A stretch of 64,000 bases of DNA from Protea cynaroides (taxonomy: Eukaryota > Streptophyta > Magnoliopsida > Proteales > Proteaceae). A model generated the notes under the pieces. The model was given only the letters and a program-made list of their open reading frames with translations. It made no database searches and was not told the origin of the DNA. The stretch covers positions 91,344,584-91,408,583 of the forward strand of contig CM053271.1 of NCBI GenBank assembly GCA_028583415.1. Reading direction: 5' to 3'. A program made the position numbers and the translations under genes. The first letter of the stretch is position 1, and each line of letters opens with the position of its first letter. Shown piece after piece: positions 12,036 to 23,539 of the stretch.

Positions 12036-13115
12036 CCAAACAACCATGTTGACCATTGACAATTCAACTTAATGAATCCTCACAATGCAATAATTGATCA
12101 TCTTTGAATGGAATGGTTTAAAGTTATCTTGGGCTGCTTTGGATTGGTGATGTATAGATCAATTTTGAAGGTGTTGTACCCTTGTTTGACTTAGACATCT
12201 TGAAAACTTTTTGAAAAGGGCAAAAAGTGAGGGAAAAAAAAAAAAGAGAATAAAAAATGTTGCAAGCGACGTTTCGTCGTCGGATGGAGTGCTTCTTCTT
12301 CTTCTTCTTCTTCTTTTTTTTTTTTTTTTTTTTGAGTGTGTAGTGAATTTGGCCGTATGTAGTGCCTTATTTATCATATGGGGAAATGCTTTTCTCATTT
12401 ATCCAAATTGAACTTCGTCAGATGGAGTATAGCCTTCCGGAGTGTTAAATGGTATAGTTTTTAGTTTGATGCAAATAAGGTAAAATCAAAATCGAATTAT
12501 TTATTAAACAATTTTAAAATACTTATCAAAACCGATTTGATTATCCAGTATTAAAAAAGTTTTGTGAGAAGGGAGGAAGAGAGATATGGAGTTAAAGAAC
12601 AAGGAAGATGGGAGAGAAGAGGAAGGGAGAGAAAGCATTAAAATAACTTTTTAATTTATTTTTTCTGCAGTGATTATGAGGGTGGGTTTATGATTTAGAG
12701 GTAATAGACCATGTAGAAAACTTAAAAAAAAATTATTTTATTTTTACGAATAGATCTTCAGCACTATGGGATTACAATAAGGGTTAGTCGGTTTTAACAT
12801 TTCCAAACCGTTAGATTTAAATGATTTCTTTCTAGCTTGAAACTAGAATCAAAATGGTTTCCTTTTTTAAACCAAAATCAAGCCATAAATGTCAATTTTA
12901 CAGTTTCCATTTAAATGGTCAGATTTGATTTCAGTAAATAGTTTCGGTTCATTTTTTAACACCCTTACTTCCCGAATACCTCCAAGAAGTAATTAAGGAC
13001 TCATTTCTTTTATTTTCACCTATTATGTAGCTTTCCTACTCAAAGAGGGGCATTTGGTAAATACTTTATTTTTGTCATCCGTGAATTGTACAACGATGTT
13101 GAACAGATTTACAAG
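12036..13115. other. AT-rich intergenic sequence, no gene seen
   Basis: Holds a T-rich/TTC microsatellite (about 12294-12333) and an A-run at 12234-12245. The open frames here read only through these low-complexity stretches. No recognisable protein or RNA gene. Confidence 0.6.
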
Positions 13116-13117
13116 GA

Positions 13118-13230
13118 TGCTCTCTTTGGTATCATTTTTATTTTTGATTTTTAGCTATTTATCAAAAAACATTTTTGAAAATCATTTTTAATCAAAAATA
13201 AATGTTGTGTGGTAACTACTATACATAATA
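13118..13230 (+). mobile_element. Fragment of a Harbinger-like element
   Basis: The stretch 'tttggtatcattttt...' through 'aaataaatgttgtgtggtaac' closely resembles the left end of the element at 40770-42718 (40783-40868). Only this left subterminal part is recognisable; no right end is visible. Confidence 0.5.
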
Positions 13231-13811
13231 GATTGTAAAATGTGACAGAAATTTGACATGTTTATATACAGAAATAGAATATCATGGGGGTATTAATCCA
13301 AAACAAGCCCATTCAGTTCCAAATATTATGAAAAATCTAACTCTTACAACCATAAAAGGCCCAATTAACAATTAAGGTCCATTATTAGGTGATAGATCCA
13401 CATACGAATCTATCATCACTAACATAAGACTTCCCATGAAGAATACGAAGAAGACACCAAAAAGTAGCAAAGCCAAATAGCCGTAGAGGCCTGCAAATAG
13501 AGCTTCAGCTTCGAGCATTTAACCCAAGACTGATTCGATTGTTAAGCATTGAACCTACATTAAGAAAGAAAAGTTCGGAACGTCTGATGGCTTCAAATGC
13601 AGGTCGTCCACAAAGGAATCCATCAGTTGCCTAAGTTTCTTCTCCGAAGCAAGCATAACTATAGACTATATCTTAAAAGCCAGAGAGAATTTTTTTTTCC
13701 TCATATCAACTATAGCTCTGAAACTGAAAGGCTTCCCTTTCCTTTCCCAAGTTTGTTTGCTCATCAGTCATCACCTACATTGAGCAACCTCTTTAAACCG
13801 TAAAACAAAGC
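13231..13811. other. Intergenic sequence, no gene seen
   Basis: No protein similarity recognised. The short open frame at 13597-13803 has no recognisable domain. Confidence 0.5.
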
Positions 13812-14164
13812 GGCTTTGTTCGGTTCCAAGGGGAATTGAAAGGAAAGGAAATGAAATTTTTATGCTTTAAATGAAAATTTTTGTAATGGTAACACAATAT
13901 GATTGTATAAGATGTAAAATTTATTTTATTTTTCTTAACATATTTAGTAATGATACTTACAAATTGTAAAATTTATTTTCCTTTTCAAATGGGAGGAATT
14001 TGGATGTAAAATGAAGTGTAAGTTAATAATTAAATATGGAATAATCTGAAATTAGTTAGATAGCAATGTGATAGCATGTGTTGTAATCATTATAAAAGTT
14101 TTTATTTAAAGTATAAAAATTTCACTTCCCTTCCCTCAAATTCCCCATGCAACCAAACAATGCC
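13812..14164. mobile_element. MITE, copy 1 (353 bp)
   Basis: Seen: inverted terminal repeats of about 45 bp. The left end ggctttgttcggttccaagg... and the reverse complement of the right end ggcattgtttggttgcatgg... both continue into ggggaatt-rich sequence. The AT-rich interior (gtataagatgtaaaattt, catatttagtaatgatact) recurs at 39929-40276 and, split, around 20018/26574. No coding capacity. The superfamily is uncertain. Confidence 0.8.
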
Positions 14165-14483
14165 GTGTAACTAATTGGATTGGAAGATGATCATCTTCGA
14201 AATATTGGAATCTAGTTCGCCGTAATTCAATGACCTCCATCTACGGTGAAAATTCCTTTAAAAGCACAAGCAAAGAGTGAAGGAAGAAATGGATGGCAAC
14301 CTTTGTATCCGAATTCATAGACGAGAGAGGGAAGAAAGAGGGTATATGGGGTAGGGATAACAAATAAGGGAGGGAAGAAATAGGGGAGTGAAAAAGGCAA
14401 AGCTGTCAAAAGAAGATGGGTGGTAAAGTTGAAACACTTTTTTTGATATATTGGTAATACCCAAACTCCTCAATTTTGAATAT
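14165..14483. other. Intergenic sequence, no gene seen
   Basis: Purine-rich on the plus strand at 14270-14400. Nothing recognised. Confidence 0.5.
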
Positions 14484-14493
14484 TTTTGTTTTA

Positions 14494-16169
14494 GAATAAA
14501 TTTCAGTTACCTCCCAAAATAGTTTCGAAACATCACCTACTATCCATACCTTTCAAAAAACATCAAATACCACCCAAACGTTTACCACCGTTAATCAAAT
14601 AGATCCACTCCGTTAAACGAATTCCGTTAGTTGTTGATGTCACCCAAAATTGATTTTGAAATGGACAATAATGCCCTTAAAGAAATGTTAAAAGATGGTT
14701 TTACCCTCCTTCACTTAAGGAGGGTAAAACCCCAAATCTAAATCCTGTTTCTTCTTCTTCTCTAGATCTACCCGTTCTTTTCCGATTATCTTCGCCGACG
14801 ACGATGCAAGCCTTTTCTTCCCCGACGATGGCACAATGAAGCTTTGGCCGGCAGCAATCTTCGTCTGAAAAAACTAAAACCATTTTCTTCTCAGTTCATC
14901 ATCATCATCACAACACTAGGGACCGCCTGTGAAACCAAAAACCATTTTCTCTGCAAAACCATTTTCATCCCGCCCCCAACTCCCTCTTTGCAAAATATAG
15001 TCTCCTTTCATCTTCATCTTCATCTCCGACGAGAGAGAGACGTTGGATATGAACAAGAGAGAGACGTTGGATATGAGCAAGAGAGAGGCAGCCATCTTCA
15101 AAAACAGATTTCTTTCAAAATGAGGGAGACTCTGTTTTTGGTCTCCGCCATCTACATTTTTTGTCTCTACCATCTTCAAAACTACAGAGACGTTGAATAT
15201 GAGCAAGAGAGAGAGAGGCAGCCACTTTTTTTTTTAAATAAAAAATAAAGAATCATGTCCAAAGCTAAACACCCATCTGAACCTATCAAGATTGAATATA
15301 CAGAGACCAAAATTTGGATGAACATAAAAAATCAGCCTACCATGAATCAGTAGCAAATTTGAGGAAAATGGAGGTTTATGATTAAAAAAAAAAAGAATGC
15401 AAATGTCATAGTTAATCAAACTTCCTTGAATCGCCTAGTGTAAATTTCGAGAGAGCAAAGAGAGGACGCATTAGAGCCTGCGGATCTCTCCCAATCGTCT
15501 CTCCTCCTTGCACAGCCGCCACCATCAAGCTCTCACCAACATACTCTCTCAATCGACAACCTAGAGTTCTTTCTCCCTCTCTGGTTTTTTTTTTTTTTTT
15601 TTTTTTTCTGCAACCGATTTCTTCTTTCACTTCCTCTAAATCCCGAGTATGCAAATGACCAAACCCCTTTCTGAAATCGATTGGTTCCCTTTGTATTCCT
15701 CTCTTCTACTTCTTCTCCCTTTCTCGAATTTCTGCCAATACCCACTCTCTCTTCCTTTTTCTCTCTGGAAAATCAAAAGACCAACACCATTCTTTCCTCA
15801 TTCAACCGCAACTCCCTCATTCAATCCATTGCCGGTCGGACAATGGAGCCATCGCTGGAGAGAAAATCAAAAATTTCTCTCATCTTGTTCTCTGCTTTCT
15901 CTTGCCAAACCCCATGGTTCAGATGCCCTGAATGCGATGGCTACACAAGATGGGAGAAGATGAGGGAGGGAGAGAGGAAAGGAAAGAGAAGGGTCATATT
16001 AGTAATTTTACTAGTTTTTAAAAATTTTCAATTAAAAAAAAGGGTAAAAATGTCTAATGCTGATTTCCGTCTCCTCTGTCAGTTACTTGGGTGTAGTTAA
16101 TGTTTTTTGAAAGGTATGGGTGGTAGGTCATGTTTCGAAACTATAATGGGGGGTAGCTGAAATTTATTC
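14494..16169. mobile_element. Mutator-like non-autonomous element (1.68 kb)
   Basis: Seen: terminal inverted repeats of about 70 bp starting GAATAAATTTCAG and ending CTGAAATTTATTC, flanked by the direct repeat ttttgtttta (14484-14493 and 16170-16179; 9-10 bp). Subterminal sequence 'actccgttaaacgaattccg' is shared with the element at 41581-42685. The interior is CT-rich and 5'UTR-like, with a short tandem repeat (gagacgttggatatga units at 15038-15095 and again at 15188) and a T-run at 15586-15607. No transposase. Long TIRs plus a 9-10 bp duplication are the hallmarks of Mutator-like elements. Open frames inside have no recognised domain. Confidence 0.75.
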
Positions 16170-16506
16170 TTTTGTTTTACAAAACATGAGATGCATAGAT
16201 TGGTAGAGTGAAACCCAAACGTAATTAATAAGATAGTTCCAAACGTTGACCTGTATAGGGTCAAGATGCGAGGGTAAGTGAGGTAATTTTAATTCTTTTT
16301 TCTTTTTTGATATGGAATTTTTTCGATATGAAACTGGAAATGAAACTATTGGCTCTCAAATGGACTTTGCAACGGCTGGGGCAAAGACTCGGGTAGTGCT
16401 TCTTCAACCAGGTTCTGAGACGCTTATGCACCTGAATTTGCTCGATTTTGCACTTGAACTTCCTTCCCTTTCCTTTCCTTTGGGAGTGATCTATGAGTGA
16501 GCTCTC

Positions 16507-16563
16507 TCCTCCCCCCTCCCCCCCTCCCCCTACCCCTACCCCTACCCCTACCCCTACCCCCTC
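16507..16563. repeat. C-rich run with (CCCCTA)n
   Basis: About 57 bases almost entirely C with T/A interruptions, including five consecutive cccctac-type units. The complementary strand has many runs of four or more G and could form a G-quadruplex. The unit differs from the plant telomere repeat CCCTAAA. Confidence 0.8.
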
Positions 16564-17833
16564 CTAAAAAAAAGAAGAAGAAAAAAGAAAAAAAGAGACG
16601 GACACCAATTGCTTTAATTATTCATCATAAACCCTACCTAGTGACACTTTATCACAATTATAGCTCTTCATTCCAACAAAATAGCCCCGGTTCTCTACTA
16701 CAAAATTCTCCAATAGGAATTAATCTATGAGGGCCCTGTTGTTATCATGTATCACAGTTTGGCTTGAATCTAATTATTGGTTACAAATAAGTTGTATTTT
16801 GTCAACCTCATGTAATGGATGAATCAATAAACAAGTTCTCTCCTATCAAAAAAATAAATAAAATTTAATTAGTTTTTCTTTGGTATTGTTTATATTTATG
16901 TTTTTGAGTTATTTATAATAAATCATTTATGATAATAAATTATGAATAATAAATAATACCTATTTTTATTACTACCAGTGACTAGACATTAACAAGTAAT
17001 AATAAATTATCATAATAATGATAAACATTTTCTATCCGATTTGTATGTTTTAGATCATATCAATTTATTTTAAATATAAATAAATACCATAAATCATACC
17101 AAACAAGTACATATGTCATTAATGTATTATATAATTAAATCTATAATACATACTCAAGAAAACCTTAATAAATCTTCTAAAAATGGGTCTCCATCTTGGA
17201 TTTGGGCTCCATTTAGGCTTTCTAGACTAACACGCATCAATCCCCCAACGACCACTTGGCCCATTAAACCTGTGATCGTCCCATCCACCTCATTTACGAA
17301 GGTGTTCGAATTTCAATTCAAACGAAGAGCTAAAGAAGCTTATTAATTTATTCATGTCGCTAAAGTGGGTCATTAATAGAGGATTAATATAAGAAGAAAG
17401 GTGAAGGTGGTATTCAATCCCAATCAAGTTTCAGACATATGTGTCAACCGATCCAATACCAATGATTGATGCATGCATGGCTGATATCATTAGAAAATTA
17501 ATTAAAAACATTATAAAAATCCGTATCAAATTGGTATCAATCACGGCCGAAATTGATACGATTTGATCAATCCTATACCAATTACTAAAACCATTATCTC
17601 AATAGCACCACAACCTACCAAAACTCTTCACCAACTGAATTAGTTGACACCTTCAACTCTGTCTTCCATTTTCATCTTGATTGTTTCTTAAATGCACATG
17701 AACTCTTGGCAATGACTTGCCACATTATCATGAAAAACCTTGCAAGCAGCAAAGTTGACACACGTAAATGTTATTTTTGTTTGTTTATTTGTTTTTCATC
17801 TCAAGTATATGGGGATAGTTATATAGGTATATC
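16564..17833. other. AT-rich intergenic sequence, no gene seen
   Basis: No gene or clear repeat recognised. The segment 16730-16860 ends in an A-rich tract and may be a transposon end. Confidence 0.5.
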
Positions 17834-18210
17834 TAGGGGTGTCAACGGGCCACGCTGATCACGTTTTGTAAAACACAAATCCAATCTTCGGCTTCTTTAA
17901 GTGAACCCTGAACCTGACCCAACCTTGTCAGGGCCTAAAGAAAAACTCAGCCTTGACAGGGCCGGTAGATCCAGGTCTGACCCTGATATAAAGTATTTGC
18001 CACCTTCAATATATATGGGCATTTACATGTAATGTCATAAGGTCGGGCTAGGTTTGAGGTACCAACCTTGAGCAAGGCCCAACCCTGGCTTGGGCCTAAA
18101 CAAATTGAACCCAAGCCTGCCCTACAGGCTGAATATCGGGCCCAAGCCTTATCCAGGTTCAGGGAGTGTTCGATCCATTTCAAGCTTATCGGGTAAAATT
18201 GACACCCCTA
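17834..18210. mobile_element. hAT-like MITE (377 bp)
   Basis: Starts TAGGGGTGTCAA and ends TTGACACCCCTA, a perfect 12 bp terminal inverted repeat typical of plant hAT-type MITEs. The interior is unusually GC-rich for the region and holds repeated ggcccaa/ttgggcc motifs. I could not identify a clean 8 bp target duplication. Confidence 0.75.
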
Positions 18211-19937
18211 AGTGTATGTAACCTTTTGTTGGAAAGAGGCTTTTGGTTCATAGACAAGACAAATAGACAGACCCACACAGACAGAAGGGAGAATGTCGCT
18301 GGCAATTCAAAAATAGGGGGAGGTTTTATGTGGGATTAAAGATAGATGTCGATAAATCACGATGTTAAATACATGATATATCAACCTGAATAACTTTTGC
18401 TCATTTTTTTCCTTGCTTCTTATTGAATTACCAAAAATTCTTCGGGTAATGGATAAAGGTTTTCAAAATTATTTGAAACTATACAATAGGAGTGTCAATC
18501 GATTTGGTTTTAGTTTATCAGTTCAGCTTTGGTCAGACTCGAGTTATAATAAACATAAATCAAAACCGAAACAATTACTAATCAGTTTCAATGTCTCCAA
18601 CCAAAATCAATCGGTGTCGATCATCCTAATTGGTTCCCAATCAAATTTTCCTTTATAACCTCTTCCCATTGGATTTCTCTTTTGGAAAATTCTTCCCCTT
18701 CGAATTGCATAATAACAGAAAATTCCTTGCATCCATCCACCACCCATACATGCATAAAGGAATTGATGCTGAAAAATATAAAAATTCTAGCATTGAAAGA
18801 ATATGGAAATCTTTCAAATGTGACAGAAACAAAAAAATAACAAAATGAAAAAATGATAGAGAATAATATAACAAGAGATACTATAATATTTAATTCGATT
18901 TAATCTGTTTGTATTTAGATGATGGGAGATTTGTTTAGAGGAACTCCCAGATATTTATTCGCAGCACTATGATGGGAACCTCTCCACATAACAGGGAAGA
19001 TTTTACCATCAGCAATTGTGGAATTGAGCAAAAATTCAATTATGACTCAGGATCTTTTTTTTTCTTTTTTTTTTTTTTTTCTTTTCTTTGATAAAAACTC
19101 GTGATCAATGTTAGAGAAAAAGAAAAAGAACGAAGATAGTCAGTCATATACATGACTTTAGGGATCCGATTGAACCGTTAGATCAGCAATCCGAGTCTAT
19201 ACAATTGGCAAGGGTTGTTTCAAGCGTATTAAATGATTCCAACCCGTTCGATCTTGGCCGATCTCTTGGCCTGTCTGTGTTCTTAAACCCTGGCCAAAGA
19301 AAGAGCCAAAGAGAAAACGAAAGCGAGCATTGGAGAGAGCTGACATTTACCATTATGTCAAATCAAATATGATTCTGTCATTATTTTGTACATTTGTTTA
19401 TCCCAATATACATGTGAAATATGATCAGATTTACCCAAGGAGAAGTGAATCATATTAAGAGGGAAAAACAATAGTTCAAATTATTTGACACTTTGTGAAA
19501 ATCCTATCATTCTATACCTCGTCATTGTCATAAATAAAGAGTGGAAATGGGTACATGATAGGGAAATAAAGGGAAAAAGATCCTCTAATGTTCTCTCATC
19601 ATCCCTCTAGTCGTGATTGATATACGTATTACGTGAACTCCAGTCATTGAATCACGATTGGAGTTCCTCCAATGACAACAAAGGATTTGAATCCGAATAT
19701 TTTTTTTTTTTTTTTAATCTAGCCTAGTTAGTGAGAATCTCTAAGCTTGCACAAATAGTACTACATGGGAAATTGGATAGAGATAGATTTTGTGAACATA
19801 TATACCTCAAGGTTCCTGTTAGCTTACACGTCAGTTTTCAATTGGAAAAGAGTTAACCAAGATTCAAAAAAAAGCTTTGAAAATCTAGTTAATGAATGAA
19901 AGCTTTTCAATAATAATTGAATGGCTGAAAATACGTA
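18211..19937. other. Intergenic sequence, no gene seen
   Basis: Contains T-runs near 19050-19080 and 19700-19717. The open frames are short and show no domain. Confidence 0.5.
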
Positions 19938-20018
19938 GACTCAGTTCGGGGGAAATTAAATGGAAATAAAAATTATCAAAGCTAAAAAGGATATTTGTAT
20001 ATCTATAACAGAACATGA
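19938..20018. mobile_element. MITE copy 3, left part (target of Copia A)
   Basis: The sequence from about 19945 (gttcgggggaaattaaatgg) to 20018 matches the left end of the MITE at 13812-14164. The right part continues at 26574. Joined across the catga duplication, the interior would read ...aacatgattgtataaac, matching the intact copies. Confidence 0.65.
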
Positions 20019-20455
20019 TGTTAGATTTATGTGGGCTTAATTAATTATCTAAACTAGTTAATTCAGTGGAAATCTGATTGACACGGTATAACCGGTTTGG
20101 TTTGATTCGTCACATGGTATGAGATAGGTTTGGTAACCCTAATTCTATTGTGGGAAGGGTTTTAGGGTTACATCTGTATTCTATAAATACAGGGTTAGAG
20201 TCCCCACAGCTACGGTTAATTAGTTCTCTGCACCCATTAGCAAGAGACATCAGGATATCCTCTAGAGGCTGTGGAAGACTGTAGCCGAGGGATTTCAATC
20301 AAAGCTTGGAGCGCTGTGGAGCATATGAAATTAATCTCTTCACAGACAGGTATGTCTTTATGCTCATTATTTATGACTTCTCTATTGTGTTATATGGTAA
20401 TTGTATGAATGGAGAATGGGTTTCATGGAAACCCTAAACGAATAATATTCTAACA
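20019..20455 (+). repeat. 5' LTR of Copia A
   Basis: 437 bp, TGTTAGATTT...TTCTAACA. The TATA box ctataaatac lies at 20181-20190. The short inverted repeat ctgtatt/aatacag around the TATA box is conserved in the 3' copy. Confidence 0.95.
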
Positions 20456-20457
20456 GT

Positions 20458-20469
20458 TGGTATCAGAGC
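20458..20469 (+). promoter_or_regulatory. Primer binding site (initiator tRNA-Met type), Copia A
   Basis: tggtatcagagc, two bases after the LTR end. This is the standard complement of plant initiator tRNA-Met used by Copia elements. Confidence 0.9.
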
Positions 20470-21669
20470 CAACCATACAGACCTAGAATCAATGGAGATT
20501 GATTATAAAGACTGATAATGAATGGTCAAATTAAAAGAGAATTTTTTTCAAGTTTTGGATCAAATCTCGATCAGATCTGTCGGAGATTTCTATAGACGAA
20601 ATTTTTTTTCGACCGACAAAATAAATCAAGCTATATACCGTTGAAAAGGTCTCGAAGAGACGGAGCCGGCGATATAAAAATTGCCGGCATCGGCCGCCGG
20701 ACGCGCCGGCAATCACCGGTGGAATCCGCGAGTGAGATCCACTCGCGGGTGGGAGAAAAATATAAAAAAAAAAATTCTGGCGACGTTGACCCAGTCATCG
20801 CTGGGTCAACTCGAAAACCCTAGCGGGTTGAACCATGACTCGGACCGAGTCGACCAAAAAAAAAAATTGCCGCGCCGAATTGCTAACCCTAACGGGTTAG
20901 TTGGTGACTCGGGCCAAGTCCACCCAGCCCAGACCGGCCCTGCCAGAGCTGGTCCAACCCGAACAGATCCGACCCGAACCCGTATTTCTGACCCAATGGG
21001 TTGACCCGAACCGCAGATTCTAACCCGATGGGTTGACCCGAGAACCCGATTTTCTGACCCACTGTCTTGACCCGTAAACCCAAAATTTTGACCCAATTAC
21101 CCGGGAAATTTGGACCGGGGTGGACCATATTTGAACCGGTGGTTGGCTCGGTGAACCAACTCTCTGGTTCAACCCTACCAGACCAAAGCGGTTCGGTTTG
21201 AAGGAATAAAAAAAACAAAAAATTTTAGAATATTCAGTTCGGTTCAAACAGAACCGAACCAAATTGACTCAGACCGACCCAGTAAGGCTCATAAGGGTCT
21301 GTTTGGCTTCTAGTTTTGATAAAAGGACATTAAACAGTGATTCTGGGAGCTAGGAATGTCAGATTGACCTCCGGTTCATTTTGTTGGACTCCATTTTTAA
21401 TGCTCTTCAATCTGATATATATTTTGGTACATTTTGATGCATTGAAAAATATGTTATTATGGAAAAATACCCTATGGGAACTCGATTTGTAATGTTTTTG
21501 CTGATTTTTCTTAAAGTTATTGTACAAAATTGATTGATTGAGCTAATGTGCATATTCATATGAATGTTTAGACTTGTAAAATTATATTTTAAGGCATTCT
21601 TGGTTAAATAAATATCCCACATAAGCTGCAGTTTAGGATTTGTTCATATCATGGTGGAACTTGGTGTGA

Positions 21670-22068
21670 CCACCAAAGTGGCAACCTTGTTTTATTATGA
21701 TGTGTTCAAATTCTAGAATATGTATTTGTAAATGCTTCAGTTTTGATAATGTTCATCCAAATGTGACATTGTCCAAGTTTATTCAAATTATGATTTATAG
21801 CTATTGTGTGAGGATTATGGTGTGACCACCAAAGTGGCAATCTTAGTTCTATCATAATATACTCAAATCTAACATTTATGCATTTACAAACTACTGTAAG
21901 GAAATATAGTGTTCACACAAAAGTGACACTAACATAAACTCTCACTTTTATGGATGCAGCAAAGAATGATACTGTCCACCCAAAGATGGCGTTGTCAAAG
22001 AAAATAAATAACTCATGCACATGGTTGAAGGATTGTGGCTTTAGGGGTCTTCATCCACCCAAAGGTGG
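21670..22068 (+). other. Six-unit short hairpin array in the leader of Copia A
   Basis: Short inverted repeats with an A-rich loop occur at 21670-21681 (ccaccaaagtgg), 21753-21766, 21826-21837 (ccaccaaagtgg), 21913-21926 (tcacacaaaagtga), 21976-21989 (ccacccaaagatgg) and 22055-22068 (ccacccaaaggtgg). Spacing is 63-87 bp. The same six-unit order occurs in B (54907-55304) and C (63172-63568). The role is unknown. Confidence 0.7.
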
Positions 22069-23539
22069 TGAGATTTTTAAAAGTCAGTATCTCTTCACAG
22101 TTATTACATAGATATTGAGAGGACCAGTGCACATATTGTCCAAAATGATGTGTATGTAGTTCGATTGACTTTTCAAAGTTATTAATTAGCTTGCACATGT
22201 TATGTATATATATATTATTGCTAGCTAATTTTATTTGGTATTAATCGTAGACTTACAGTTATTTACATTGTTGTGGACATGTAATGATTAAATACCTTAA
22301 GATGCCTGTCTTTGGCTGCCAGTTTTATGAATTGACATGGAAACTGTAAACTAGTCTAGGATTGTTTAACCTAGATGTACTCAATAGAAAAATTGTATTA
22401 TGATCCTTAGGGTGTTTAGTCCTTAAGATCAAGTAAAGCAATGTTCAGATGAGAAACATTGAAAAAAGATATTTTCTGAGAAATCCAAAGAAAGATTTAT
22501 TTTTTCAAGAAGGGGCAGAGAGATGTTTTATTTCTCAAGTCCATCAGTATCAGCTTTTTATGATAAGAGATGGTATTCGAAATGTGAGAAAATACAAGGT
22601 AGAGCTGTTAAGTATTAATGATAAGCTCAAGGATAAGTGAATATTTGTAGGTTCATTAAAACCTATGTAAGTGACATTTTAGACTTTTCACTTCCTCACA
22701 AGAATTGTATAGTCAGATCCTGGTGACCTATAGTACTAAAAAAATATAGTGAACCCTAAAGTAAGAGAACTAAGGATAAAAGTTCAAAGAAAAGAGAAAA
22801 ATATGAATGCCAATGTCATAGTGCATAATATATACCCAGACAAAGGTAAGTTGTAAAAGGGGTAGGAAAACCCATAGAAAGAAAATATTTTTTCATGGAA
22901 TAGTCAGAAACCTTATAACAACGAATTAGACATTAAGAAACTACAAGATAAAATAGATCTAAGTAGAATAAAATTCTTATAGAGTGACTCAGAAGGGACA
23001 TGTAAAGAAAGATTTATATAGCTGAACAACTTAAGTGAAAAAGGAATAAGGATTATGAAACTTCTGAGCAAGAAGGTGCAGTATATTAGATACTTAAGCA
23101 TTAATCTTTAATTTATTTTATCTTTAGAAGTTAAACTGTATATTGTAATCTTACACCCTGATCATAAGGGTTTATGACTGTTGTCCAAAGAAAGATTAGA
23201 AAGAATAATATTCTGAAATTCTTCTTTCAAGATTTATTACATGTATATATGTGAGAATTAATTAAAAGAAAAGATGAAAAGATTAAAGTAAGTGAAGGTT
23301 ATTCACAACAATGATTTATTGAAATTGGTGGACATCGAGATTTCATCTAGGACTTCTTGTCACAGTTTAGTCTATGGTTGTTTTTTCAAATAATGAAAAA
23401 TTAAGGTGAAAAAACTTTTATTAAAGGAATTAAAACTATTGGATTTGAATTAGAGAGTTTTGGGAGACCATGTGATACTGGTCTAATCCGTGGTAAATTT
23501 AAGCAAGTGTTTGTAAAAACCTAAGAGTGTATTTGATCC

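Noticed and set aside
12159..12411. Open frames on both strands with Leu/Phe or Lys/Arg runs
   Set aside because: Produced by the TTC/T-run microsatellite; no conserved residues.
14844..15248. 134-residue frame with RERDVGYEQ repeats
   Set aside because: The peptide repeat comes from a short DNA tandem repeat inside a non-autonomous Mutator-like element; no known domain and no second copy to test it.
16507..16563. Interstitial telomere
   Set aside because: The unit is CCCCTA, not the plant CCCTAAA.
19565..19690. Copy of the short MITE at 39751
   Set aside because: Shares only aaaaagatcctct; the inverted partner and target duplication are not visible.
20681..21262. Several long overlapping frames rich in Pro, Arg, Thr or Gly
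   Set aside because: Shadows of the GC-rich repeated leader of Copia A; the frames are not shared with elements B and C.
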